This document shows, in pieces, positions 51,866 through 61,700 of a stretch of 64,000 bases of DNA. Numbering within the stretch: position 1 is the first letter of the stretch; every line of letters begins with the position of its first letter. The notes under the pieces are model-generated. The model worked only from the letters and a program-made list of their open reading frames with translations. It searched no databases and was not told where the DNA came from. Position numbers and translations under genes: made by a program. The stretch comes from a bacterium (lineage in GTDB: Bacteria; Zixibacteria; MSB-5A5; GN15; FEB-12): positions 62,001 through 126,000 of the forward strand of contig JADJGQ010000003.1 in the NCBI GenBank assembly GCA_016708025.1, given 5' to 3'.

Positions 51866-54484
51866 TCACATCAACACGACCAGGGTGCCGATCTGCGTTT
51901 TCCCCTGTTCATCTTCGACCGACCAATAATACAATCCTGAAACGATCATCTGGACATTCCGGCTGATCATGTCCCAGGTTGCATGGTGCGCTTTTGGGTC
52001 GGATGGGTCGACATCGTGGCGGAGTTCGCGAACTAGATCACCATCGAGCGTGTGGATGCGGATCGTACACTTGGCGGGTACATTAACGAAGTGGATCGCC
52101 CTCACCCGGTCATTGATCATCTCCGGATGGCCCCGTCCTTCCCATCCACCATCCCGGTACCCGTCATCCACGCGGTACGGATTCGGATAAATGTATACCG
52201 GCGGGAGCACATCACCGAGTTGATCCGGCGAGCTGACGGCGTATGCCGATTGCAAATTAAGTACGCGGGAACTTTCCAGCGGCTGAAGTCCCGCTTTGGG
52301 TGAGCCAAAATCAAATGCGGTGACATTCACATAATAAGGAACCGTCGGCAAGAGTGAACCAACCAGACACTCATATTCATAGTATTTCAGGTAGCCGTCT
52401 TCGGTTAACATTTCGGGAGTGATCGGCTCGGTCAGATCTGGCTTCGGTTCGTTGGGGAATCGGCGCTTTATCGGCGTGTCAATCCCTAGTCGATACACAT
52501 TATTGTCGTGTGGCTGAAAGTACACTGTGGAGTCAAGATAGCGCGCGCTCTGATACGGATTGGTGACATCGTGCTCGCTCGGTCGAAGCAACGTATCGGA
52601 GCAGGGATCGGCGGCGGCACTGAAGCGGCAGCGAATCTCCTCGGCTGTTGCCGGAATCCCAACCAACTCGTAGCCGGGACGCGGTTTCATCTTCGGATTG
52701 TAGGCGTAAATATCGTAATTCTCAAAATCGTACGAGGCCGACAGTGCCAGCGAGGCCTCACGGTCATCCCGCCCGACATACACATGATAGCCCTCAAAAT
52801 CGATCAGCCCGGAGAGAAAGTCGCGCGTCGTCTCCGACTGATACCCATTGAACCGCACGTGGACCCCATTGACCGCCTGGCTCAGCCAGACTTTTGGAGC
52901 TGGAGGCGGTGAAGCGGCCCGCCAGTCGGGTACGCCATCTCCTTCATAATAACTCGTGTCAACGACTGTGTATTTCCAGACTCCTTCGACCAACGCCGAG
53001 TCGAGAATACAGAGGCGAAATTTGCCGGCGTAACCGTCACCATCCGAGTCAACACCTGGATTATCATAGATCCTGGCGGCCCAGACCGCATTGGTGGCAA
53101 ACGGTTCGAAATTGAGCCCTGTCATATATCGATCCGGCTTGTAACCGAATCCAAGATTCAGGTGAGCGTTCCAGAGATCGACATGCAGGCTCTCTCCACC
53201 AATGAAAGCCCAGGGGATCTGGATCGACTCGTTCGGTCCCAGGTCATACGGGCCCAGTGACAACAGATAAAACCCGTCGCCAACTTTGGAAAGCTGGAGC
53301 GCGATCTCGGGGTTCGGGTACGCCCAGTCCGGATCGTTGACTGATATCCTCGCCGTGAACGGCTGCGAATAATCGATCTCCCCGTTACTCATCAGGAAAT
53401 ATTTGTTACGGTCGCCGACCGGTCGACCAATGCCGGAGCCCAACTGACGGTAGTTCAATCTGTGTTGCGGGCCAAAATCATAGGCCGGATTCGAGTTGGG
53501 AACCCACCAATTGAACGATAACTGCTCGCCGCTGGTGGGCGGTCGAAGAAAACGAACCCCGGTGACGTTTGGCACGGCAAACACCCCGGTCGTCCAGCTT
53601 CCATCACCATTAGCGTCAGTGGTGAATGCCATCTGTATGGTATCTATGAATTCACACTGCGAGTAGTACTCAGCAGGGAATGAATTGAGGAAGCCGGTCA
53701 CATCATCCCTGCCATTAGTGGGAGTCTTGGCCGTTCCCGGCATCCCGGCATTGACATCCTTGACAAACGTGTGAACATCCGAATCCATGTTGATCCCGAC
53801 ATACATCTGGCTGATCGGATGATCGCTGATATTCGTCACCACGCAATTGAACAGGATGAAGTCGTCGGCATAGCCGTACGACCAGGCGTACGATTCCTGG
53901 TGAACTTCGATTCCGAGCGGCCGGTGCGACCGATTGTCCAGAGCATCAGTCGATGGATAGGCGTTCCCCGAAACCAGTGTATCGTAATAGATGGATACCA
54001 GGTCCTGTTCGGAAACAGCGTTCTCGAATTCGGGGGCGGTCGGGTCGAGCGTGGACCGCTTTTCGATTCGGCCGTCGGGGTAGATGTCCGGATGAAATTC
54101 ACGCGACCAGTTGTTGTAATCCTCTGACGTGGAGACCAGCGTATCCTCGCCAATTATCCCGCCGACCCAGATCCCCCCCTTGTACAGATAAACGGTATTG
54201 GTTCCTTTGGGATACTGGCAGTCCGGGATCTTCGCACCGGTGAAACAGTCAAAATAGAAGGACTCATTTCCAAAACTAAGCCTTCCAAAATTGGTCACGC
54301 CAACGAACAACTTGCCAATATTGTGCGGGGTAATGCAGTATCCGGGAGACGCAGTGCTGGCTGTGATAATTGGACGTCCTGACAGGAATTGCGAACTATC
54401 CGTCTGCCCTTGCACAGGAAGGCCAAACAGACAGCAGAAAAGAACGCACCCCACCATCAGCAACAGAAAATTTCGAAAGCTCAA
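51866..54484 (-). CDS. Large secreted protein with FlgD-like/sorting-type C-terminus, tandem copy 2
   Basis: 872 residues from a TTG start (SFRNFLLLMVGCVLFCCLFG, cleavage near VQGQ); the next ATG would shorten the signal. It is colinear with the 49161 protein throughout: SPGYCITPHNIGKLFVGVTNFGRLSFG matches SPSYCITAHDLGKLYVGLTN, and later DSDGDGYAGK and SGLYYWSVEDEQGK also match. The last 81 residues differ at only five positions, although their DNA differs at many silent sites. This indicates an old duplication under strong selection on that end. Function unknown; the C-terminus suggests export and surface fixation. Both copies are probably on one transcript. Confidence 0.65.
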   Translation of the reverse strand: MSFRNFLLLMVGCVLFCCLFGLPVQGQTDSSQFLSGRPIITASTASPGYCITPHNIGKLFVGVTNFGRLSFGNESFYFDCFTGAKIPDCQYPKGTNTVYLYKGGIWVGGIIGEDTLVSTSEDYNNWSREFHPDIYPDGRIEKRSTLDPTAPEFENAVSEQDLVSIYYDTLVSGNAYPSTDALDNRSHRPLGIEVHQESYAWSYGYADDFILFNCVVTNISDHPISQMYVGINMDSDVHTFVKDVNAGMPGTAKTPTNGRDDVTGFLNSFPAEYYSQCEFIDTIQMAFTTDANGDGSWTTGVFAVPNVTGVRFLRPPTSGEQLSFNWWVPNSNPAYDFGPQHRLNYRQLGSGIGRPVGDRNKYFLMSNGEIDYSQPFTARISVNDPDWAYPNPEIALQLSKVGDGFYLLSLGPYDLGPNESIQIPWAFIGGESLHVDLWNAHLNLGFGYKPDRYMTGLNFEPFATNAVWAARIYDNPGVDSDGDGYAGKFRLCILDSALVEGVWKYTVVDTSYYEGDGVPDWRAASPPPAPKVWLSQAVNGVHVRFNGYQSETTRDFLSGLIDFEGYHVYVGRDDREASLALSASYDFENYDIYAYNPKMKPRPGYELVGIPATAEEIRCRFSAAADPCSDTLLRPSEHDVTNPYQSARYLDSTVYFQPHDNNVYRLGIDTPIKRRFPNEPKPDLTEPITPEMLTEDGYLKYYEYECLVGSLLPTVPYYVNVTAFDFGSPKAGLQPLESSRVLNLQSAYAVSSPDQLGDVLPPVYIYPNPYRVDDGYRDGGWEGRGHPEMINDRVRAIHFVNVPAKCTIRIHTLDGDLVRELRHDVDPSDPKAHHATWDMISRNVQMIVSGLYYWSVEDEQGKTQIGTLVVLM

Positions 54485-54543
54485 TCTCTCACCACAATAC
54501 AGTCGATCTCAACGAACGTTTCGTACCATTCGCCCGGGCCGAT

Positions 54544-54572
54544 ATAATAGCGGAAAGTCAACGAACAAACAA
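54544..54572 (-). promoter_or_regulatory. Possible promoter of the tandem secreted-protein genes
   Basis: Minus strand: TTGTTT (54572-54567), 17 bases, TATTAT (54549-54544), about 60 bases before the TTG start at 54484. The rest of the 284-base gap holds only the chemoreceptor terminator. Confidence 0.4.
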
Positions 54573-54717
54573 GGTGTATCACGGCCGATGAGCGACAATG
54601 AGTTTCCGGTCCGGCGCTTGATTGACTGTGAGATGACACCCATCGCAGTTCCTGCGCCAGGTGTTTTTTGCCTGAAGAAGTAAGATGTGCGCCAGCGCAC
54701 AGCGGATACGAGCGAAA

Positions 54718-54738
54718 GGGATGGCAACGCGCCATCCC
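54718..54738 (-). terminator. Terminator after the chemoreceptor gene
   Basis: GGGATGGC pairs with GCCATCCC across a five-base loop, with TTTCG after it on the minus strand. It lies 30 bases after the chemoreceptor stop. Confidence 0.65.
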
Positions 54739-54768
54739 TCATTCAGTTTTCAACAGCAGAACAGATTG

Positions 54769-56481
54769 TTACAACTTGAAACCGGTAATGATCGTCACCA
54801 GCTCTTCAGCCTGCTGGCCCAATTCCTTGGCTGTTTCGGTCGACTGCTCAGCGCCGGCGGCCGTGTCGCGAGTTGACGATGAAAACTGGTCGACATTTCG
54901 GGAAATCTCTTCCGCCGCAACATTCTGCTCCGCTGCTGCGGTAGAGATCTGGCGGATCATCTCGGAGACCTGCTCGACCAGCTTGACAATGCCATTCAGA
55001 CTCTCGCCGGCCTTGTCGGCCAATTCAGTGCCAACTCGCACCTGATCGACACTCGACTCCATTGACTCTACAGCGGAAGAAGTCTGCGTCTGGATCTCCT
55101 TGACCATCCCGACGATCTGGGTGGCGGCCTGTCCGGTCTTCTCCGCGAGCTTGCGCACTTCGTCGGCGACTACGGCAAATCCTCGCCCCTGCTCCCCTGC
55201 CCGCGCTGCTTCGATCGCGGCATTCAGCGCCAACAGATTGGTCTGATCGGCGATATCCCTGATCACCTCGATTATCCGGCTGATCTCACCAGCGGAGGCT
55301 GAGAGCTGGCCGATCGATTTGGCCGACTCGCTCACTTTGGACGCGATCTGCTGCATCCCCATGATCGTGCGCCCGACTACTTCGGCTCCAGCGGTTGCAG
55401 TCCGAGAGGCTTGTTCTGAAACAGTTGTCGCCTGACCGGTATTTCGACTGGTTTCGCTGATTGTCGCGACCATCTGCTCGATCGCGGCCGACATCTGACC
55501 GACCCGATCAACCTGCTTCCGCGCCGACCCAGATACCTCTGCCGAGGCCTCGGTTATCTCATGTGAAGCCTGCGAGAGTTTGTTGGCAATAGCCCGCAAT
55601 TGCCCCAGAATAGACTCCAGCCGCCCGATCATTTTCTGATAGGCGAACCCAAGCTGATCGCGATCGGATCGCGGCGAGATCGCCACCCGCAGGTCCCCCT
55701 CAGCTACCTGCGCCGAGGCACCCGCGAACGTCCTGATATAGTCTATCAACTGCTGGATCGATTTGAGGAATGTCCCGATCTCGTCATCCGAGTTCACCTT
55801 GATCTGTTGCTCGATATCACCTTCGGTCGCCCGATTCAGTTTCTGTTTGACGCTTGAGAGCGGCGTGAAGATCCAGCGTTGTAGGACAAAGGCAATTCCA
55901 CCAAGCAACAGCAGGGCTGTCAGCGCCATCAGCCAGAAGTTGGTGCTGTAGGTTGAGCCGGACGCCTCAGTCATGGTCTTCTGAGAGATGACTGTCTTGA
56001 TCCCGCCCAGAGCCTGATCTGCCTTGCCGTCGTGACAGGTCTGACAGGCTTCGTGGTTGGCAAATGCTTCGTAGGAAACTCTATACTCTTCGCCCTGATC
56101 ATTGGTGATCGTGAAATTGGTATCAGCCAGTGAAGCGAAGACGACCTCCCATGCCGGATCGGAGGACGTTTTCCCGACTTGATCCTTAATGGAGCTTCGA
56201 GCGATCATCCGCTCGGCATTGACTATGGTCATTTCGGTGGCGATCCCCCGCGTGACCGATTCTTCCGTCAACGGCTGCAGTTTTTCATTGGCGCCGTTGA
56301 TCATGATCTCCTGGATATGATTATTGAGCGACCAATTGAGCGCCGCAACATTCTGATCGTAGAGCTCCGTCATTGCTTTAGTTTGCAGGTGACCATTGAT
56401 GAGAGCCAGAATTGTGAAGAGGACAACCAAACTCCCCCCGAGAATCACGAGGATCCGCGCACGTACCGATGTCAGTTTCAT
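54769..56481 (-). CDS. Methyl-accepting chemotaxis protein with periplasmic c-type heme motif
   Basis: 570 residues from the ATG at 56481, which has GGGAG eight bases before it (a GTG six bases upstream is too close). Order: membrane helix about 11-29 (VILGGSLVVLFTILALIN); periplasmic DUF3365-like domain with CQTCH at 146-150; second helix about 176-194; a HAMP segment; then the cytoplasmic signalling helix. The hairpin tip is EAARAGEQGRGFAVVADEVRKLAEKTGQA, the contact for CheA/CheW. The heme-c type motif, with the DUF3365 shape, suggests sensing of O2, NO or redox state. No che genes are in the window. The flanking genes are unrelated surface proteins. Confidence 0.93.
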   Translation of the reverse strand: MKLTSVRARILVILGGSLVVLFTILALINGHLQTKAMTELYDQNVAALNWSLNNHIQEIMINGANEKLQPLTEESVTRGIATEMTIVNAERMIARSSIKDQVGKTSSDPAWEVVFASLADTNFTITNDQGEEYRVSYEAFANHEACQTCHDGKADQALGGIKTVISQKTMTEASGSTYSTNFWLMALTALLLLGGIAFVLQRWIFTPLSSVKQKLNRATEGDIEQQIKVNSDDEIGTFLKSIQQLIDYIRTFAGASAQVAEGDLRVAISPRSDRDQLGFAYQKMIGRLESILGQLRAIANKLSQASHEITEASAEVSGSARKQVDRVGQMSAAIEQMVATISETSRNTGQATTVSEQASRTATAGAEVVGRTIMGMQQIASKVSESAKSIGQLSASAGEISRIIEVIRDIADQTNLLALNAAIEAARAGEQGRGFAVVADEVRKLAEKTGQAATQIVGMVKEIQTQTSSAVESMESSVDQVRVGTELADKAGESLNGIVKLVEQVSEMIRQISTAAAEQNVAAEEISRNVDQFSSSTRDTAAGAEQSTETAKELGQQAEELVTIITGFKL

Positions 56482-56694
56482 TTGCACCGCTCCCTTTTCT
56501 TTCCACCCAACGGGGACAAAATAGACTATTCAAGTATATCGGAGTGATTTCGCGATTCATTATGGGGCTGCCGGGCCCCCTTCCATTTTCCGGGCAACCT
56601 GTGCAAGAATGGACCTTTCGAATCTATACAGGGAATGAATCTCCCGGCCTTGTTTCAGACTCTTCTCGCTGCCTGACAATTTGTTGGAATGAAA

Positions 56695-56719
56695 AACGGC
56701 CCGGAGAATCCGGGCCGTT
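56695..56719 (-). terminator. Rho-independent terminator of the papain-like protease gene
   Basis: AACGGCCCGGA (56695-56705) pairs with TCCGGGCCGTT (56709-56719), followed by a T-run on the minus strand. Confidence 0.9.
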
Positions 56720-56743
56720 GGGTACCTGTATGTTGAATTTCGG

Positions 56744-58549
56744 CTATTGCCCGCAACTCAGCGGTGCGCCTGACGCGGTCAGGAAGGTGATCAGTCGGGA
56801 AAGATCCGAAAGATCAACCGCCCCGGCGCCATCCACGTTTGCCGCCGGACGATACGGCAATTGCGGTGAACCGGTGGTCAGATAGAGGATCATGAAGGAG
56901 AGGTCGGAAAGGTCCGGACCGATTCCATCAGAGTTTACATCGCCACCTTTGCAGATGCTGACAGCGCCGCCGGTAATAGCCGGTTGGTAGGTGCCATTTG
57001 TGGTCGTTACCACCGGTGAATAGGTCTTCGTGCCGTTAACATATTCCGAAACAGTGATCGGATTTGATCCGCCTGTAGCATTTGACGGTACGGTAAACCA
57101 GAGTCGCAGGACTGACCCCGTCCCCACGGCGATATCGGGTTGAGGCGAGATCGCTGTGATCTTATAGGTTGCACGCGTCATGTCATAGTGAACTTGCTGC
57201 AACGTCAACTGCGCGCTTCGCAGGCCGGTCGTGGTCGCCGAATCAAGGACAATTCCGGCTGTCCCCGACCAGGAGATCGGAAGAATCGCTTCGGCTATCG
57301 GCACAAAATTCCGCAGGGCAACATCAACAGACACTGTTTGTCCGGCGATCGCCTGAGCTGTGGTTGTGCTAAAAGTGTCGGCATGGATCATCACGCACTC
57401 ATGCTCAGTCGTCGAGAATGAACCACCCGAGGTCTGAATGCTGCACGTCACGTCATAGCACCCAGGCGCCGTGTACGTATGCGTTGGGTTCTGCACTGTG
57501 GACGTTGCGCCATCGCCAAATGTCCAGTTCCAGCTAACTACATCCAGCATCGTCTCAGCAGTGAATGTCACATCGGCAGGAGCTGGGGCCAGCGTCTGGT
57601 TTCCGCTGAACCAGACAGTCCCGCGGTAATTGATATAGGTAGCGTTGTATCCAATGTAGGAGCAATTGTAAGGCATCCGCATATAGCCGCCCTCACCCCA
57701 GTTGGACCCCCAGGAATTGCGGATGATCCAGATACCACCGGATTGATTGTCATCCCAACCAACCAGCGTGACGGCATGATTGATCGAACCATTGGCGCAG
57801 CCGTTAAAGACGCCGCCGCCGTAGGCCTGAAATGCATCGTTCACACTAACCGCTACCGACACCGGGCCGTATTGCATTAGTGCCTGTTTGAGTTGCGTAA
57901 CAGACGGCATCGTATATGGAGTGCCGATATATCCCCATCCGTCGATCGTATATGCATGCGGATGCGGACAGGAACAGGCAACATCCGACGCAACATATGG
58001 GAAATCAGTCTCCAGAACCGCGCCGGTACCGTTGCACGGATCTGGCGCGTTATAGTGCATGCGGTGCTCCCACCACCCGCCGGCACAACCGTAGCCGTTG
58101 GCATTGCAGGAGACGAGATATTGCTCGGAGAGATTGACCACCAAACCATCTTTGATCTTGATATTACATTCGAGCGGACCGACCGTGCCAAAGGCCCAGC
58201 AACTTCCGCATCCCCCTTGATTTCGGACCGGCGGAAGGCCACCAGCCTCGACTCTCCAGTCAAATGCGGCTGGAAGAGCCGCCGCTCCCGCTGCCGACAT
58301 CGGGTCAAAGCGAACATCCGAAGGCATCACATCCGGCACCTTGAATCCGCACAACTGATCGATCGAATATTGCGTGGCTTCGTTTTCGGTGACGGTAAAG
58401 GTCCAGCCTTCCTGTTGTGCCTGAACTTTGAGGCGATCGATATCGGCCTTTGAAAGTTGGGCGGATGCCGAACCGGCAAACAAGGCAACTGCAGCAATTC
58501 CGAAAAGTGTGGCGGTTAATCGGATGGTGAGCGCACGTAACGATGTCAT
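56744..58549 (-). CDS. Secreted papain-like (C1A) cysteine protease with PKD and dockerin-like domains
   Basis: 601 residues from the ATG at 58549 (MTSLRALTIRLTATLFGIAA signal; a longer frame starts at 58570). After a short prosegment comes a C1A catalytic domain with Cys117 in NQGGCGSCWAFG, His in INHAVTLVGWDD and Asn in IIRNSWGSNWGEGGYM. All three catalytic residues and the papain GCGSCW and NSWG motifs are intact. Next is a PKD domain (WNWTFGDGATSTVQNPTHTY), then a cohesin-like beta-sandwich (AGQTVSVDVALRNFVPIAEA), then a two-motif dockerin-like tail (VNSDGIGPDLSDLSFMILYL and NVDGAGAVDLSDLSRLITFL). It probably degrades proteins outside the cell or on its surface. Confidence 0.92.
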   Translation of the reverse strand: MTSLRALTIRLTATLFGIAAVALFAGSASAQLSKADIDRLKVQAQQEGWTFTVTENEATQYSIDQLCGFKVPDVMPSDVRFDPMSAAGAAALPAAFDWRVEAGGLPPVRNQGGCGSCWAFGTVGPLECNIKIKDGLVVNLSEQYLVSCNANGYGCAGGWWEHRMHYNAPDPCNGTGAVLETDFPYVASDVACSCPHPHAYTIDGWGYIGTPYTMPSVTQLKQALMQYGPVSVAVSVNDAFQAYGGGVFNGCANGSINHAVTLVGWDDNQSGGIWIIRNSWGSNWGEGGYMRMPYNCSYIGYNATYINYRGTVWFSGNQTLAPAPADVTFTAETMLDVVSWNWTFGDGATSTVQNPTHTYTAPGCYDVTCSIQTSGGSFSTTEHECVMIHADTFSTTTAQAIAGQTVSVDVALRNFVPIAEAILPISWSGTAGIVLDSATTTGLRSAQLTLQQVHYDMTRATYKITAISPQPDIAVGTGSVLRLWFTVPSNATGGSNPITVSEYVNGTKTYSPVVTTTNGTYQPAITGGAVSICKGGDVNSDGIGPDLSDLSFMILYLTTGSPQLPYRPAANVDGAGAVDLSDLSRLITFLTASGAPLSCGQ

Positions 58550-58658
58550 ACCTGAATCCTCTTCTGACATGGATTACCTGATCGGGTAGATCCCCAGGTG
58601 AGAACAATGATGCCGCGACTTCAATTCAGTCGAGGTGGTTATCGGTGTATCACTTAAC

Positions 58659-58686
58659 AATTTAGCCAATTTCCTCAGTCTGTCAA
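58659..58686 (-). promoter_or_regulatory. Promoter of the papain-like protease gene
   Basis: Minus strand: TTGACA (58686-58681), 16 bases, TAAATT (58664-58659), about 110 bases before the ATG. Confidence 0.55.
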
Positions 58687-58719
58687 CCAGAAACAGGTGT
58701 CAACCCACACCCAAAAAAA

Positions 58720-58742
58720 GACCCGGTCAACCTGACCGGGTC
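58720..58742 (-). terminator. Terminator of the M6 protease gene
   Basis: GACCCGGTCA (58720-58729) pairs with TGACCGGGTC (58733-58742); on the minus strand it is followed by seven T. Its downstream edge adjoins the -35 of the protease promoter at 58686. Confidence 0.9.
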
Positions 58743-58764
58743 AAAATGAAACTGTAATTGGCCG

Positions 58765-61700
58765 TTAGCAGCCGGGCTTGAACTCCACTCCACTCGATAT
58801 TGTCAGGTATGCGATCATCAGCGATAGATCGGTCAGGTCGATACGACAATCGCCGGTGATATCTCCAACCATGGTCGGAGAGATCACTCCACCGCCGCCG
58901 GTCAGGAAACTGATGATCGTGGAGAGATCGGTCAAATCTGTTAAGTGCGAATGGTTTACATCGCCCAACTTCCAGGTCCAGAAGGAGGCGGTGATAGAAG
59001 TGGAGGTATTTCCTCCTCTATCCCGAACGGTCACTCGCCAGTAGTACCGTGTGCCAAAAGCGAGTGAGTCCGCGAACTGATGCGGCGAGGCAAGCAGGTC
59101 GACCGCTGACAATGGTGAACTGAACGACGCATTGTCATCCAGCTCAACCGTGTACTTGAGTGTGTCGAGCGGATCAAAATCATTCCCCGGCGACCAGGTG
59201 AGCGTCGGCTTGAGGTTGAAAACCGGAAGTCCCGTCGGTACGTTTGGCGACAACCCGGATGCGGCACTCGGACTAGACTGGTATTGGTCGAGCCAGAACG
59301 AACGCTCCGCTGACCATCCAGAATACTCGTAGCCGTCGTAACTTCTGGTCCGCCACCAGTAGTGCAGATTCTCCGCCAAATTCTGCGGACCGACATCCAG
59401 TGTTGGTGACCCGCTATTGGCGAGTGCCGCTTGTGAGGTCAGCGCGCTGTCGTAGAAAATGCCAAATTGATACGTGATCGGGTCATTCTCGTTGTCCACC
59501 ACGGCTCCAACCGACAACAAGACCGGCGAACCGGTGAGCACGCTGCCATCGGCGGGGCTGTTCAGAGTCGGCATGGATGGACCGCTATTGAGCCGGATTG
59601 AACTCTGATACCAGTCGGACCACGCAAAGCCGTTATGGGTGCGTACCCGGAGATAGCAGGTGGCTCCGTCATTAAGCGAACTCCCGCCATAAAGGATCGT
59701 GGTGTCCTGTCCGATCAGCATCGATGGGTCCCACAACTCAGCGGACATCCAGTCGGTATCAGTACCTACCTCGATTTCCGCGGAATCCTGCGTGTTCACT
59801 CCCGCCGCAAAGTAGCTCCAGACCAGTGTCGGAATGTTATTCAGGACATGGTTCTGAGTTTCGCCGATGGCGATAAGTTTCGTCACTTCGGGCGCAGAGA
59901 CCGTGAAAGTGGAATCATCGAAGAATCGCAGCAAGCGTGAAGTCAGCGTATCTCGGTGGGCATATCCCCCGGCGGTATCGGTATAACTGACTGCTTCCAG
60001 CGGGAACGTCATGAAAACCGACTTGTAGCTCCCGCTGTACATCACACCGGCATGCCCGAGATACGGGGTGCCGTTAAAGAGGTTGGTCATTTCAAAGGCC
60101 AGCAGACCATCTTCGGTCGGGTTGATCCGCGTAACGCGCTTCATTGCCGAGGGTGTCCCCGGTGCGAATACATAGCGTGTGTTTTCAGAAAGCGGATTTC
60201 CCGGCACTCCGTAAAAGAAGTTGGCATACGTGACGGAATCCCGGAAGCGCACCTTGAAATAATCGCGCATGAAGGCGGAATCGAGAACATGCAACTGAGC
60301 CGCCGCCGTGGCGCTGGCCACCACCAGTCGTCCACCACCGTCGAGATACGACTTCATCGCTGTAACATCGGCTGCCGTCAGGGCTCCCGTCGGCTTCTGA
60401 CCGCTCATCCAGAAAACATAATCGAATTGCGCCAGCGTGGCGCCGGAGGGAGAACCGGAGGTCTTGTGATGGACCGCCTGCGGCAGACGCAACCCGTCAA
60501 ACGACCGGGCCAGCTCTGTTTCAGCCGTCGCGCCACCATCATCGTCGACGATCAGGATGTTCGGCATACCGAGCGACTGCTGGAAAGTAAATTGCTTGGT
60601 ATACGCTTCGTCGCCGCTTCCATTCACCGAATCAACCGTGATCGTCAATATGAAATCGGCGATCGTCGGAACGATCCCCGGAGTTGACCGTAAAAGTCAC
60701 CGGATTGTCGGTCACGACGGATGGTACCGTACGAAGCAACTGCGATGATTGCAGAGTGTGATTGTTTATAAACTGGACATCGGGATTGGTGGTCGACACT
60801 TCCATCCGCCAGTTGTAGCCATTCCGCATCGAGTTCTTCAAGCGACATGAGATCTCGATCGTTTCGCCCGGTTCGACAAAGCCATCCCCATCGCCGCCGC
60901 TCACGTCCGAGACAACTAGCGAATCCGCGCCAGTATAGGTGATCACCGGTCGTGAGAAGGTGTAATCCAGATCGGCGTACATGATCGAGTCGGAGTCGGT
61001 GATATCCCAGACGCCAACTTCGGTCAGCTTGTTTCCGACATTACCACGTGAGTTGGGGACCGATTGGTCATGGAATGCCCGTTTGTTGGTGCTGCCGGGG
61101 AAAGGATCAGCGCCATCGCCGCCACTTCCACCCAGCGCCAGACTGTTCAGGCCATCGGCTTGTTCAAGCGCCACCATATAGCGAAGGTAATTATTGTTAC
61201 TGGAGACATTCTCATCGACATGGAAAATGCAAAGGCCGTGCCCCGGCAGGGCGACATCAAAGCCATACGGCTGACGATTCTCTACCAGCCAATATTCCCG
61301 ACCATTGGTGATATTGGAATCCTTGATCTGGTAAACCACCGGGTTGTACTCGACCGCGGGGAAAGCAACCGAATCAAGATTGGCACCAACATTTACCACG
61401 GTCACAAAGCCGAGTTTTCTTTTGCACCAGGCATCGAGCGAGGAAGGATAACGGCTACCGCCATTGTAACTACCACCCGCCATCAGTGACCAGCCGCCCA
61501 GTCCTTCAGACGTCGCCGGATCGTAATCCGTGTCATAGAGATCCGGGAGGCCAAGTACATGGCCATGTTCGTGAGTGAAGACGCCGATCGGGGTCAGTCC
61601 GCCGCCGGATTCTTCCGGATTGATCGTGTACGGCCCAAGTTGTACGCCATCGAGGAATGGAGAGCCGGAGATATTCGACTTGTGAGACCAAATACCGTAA

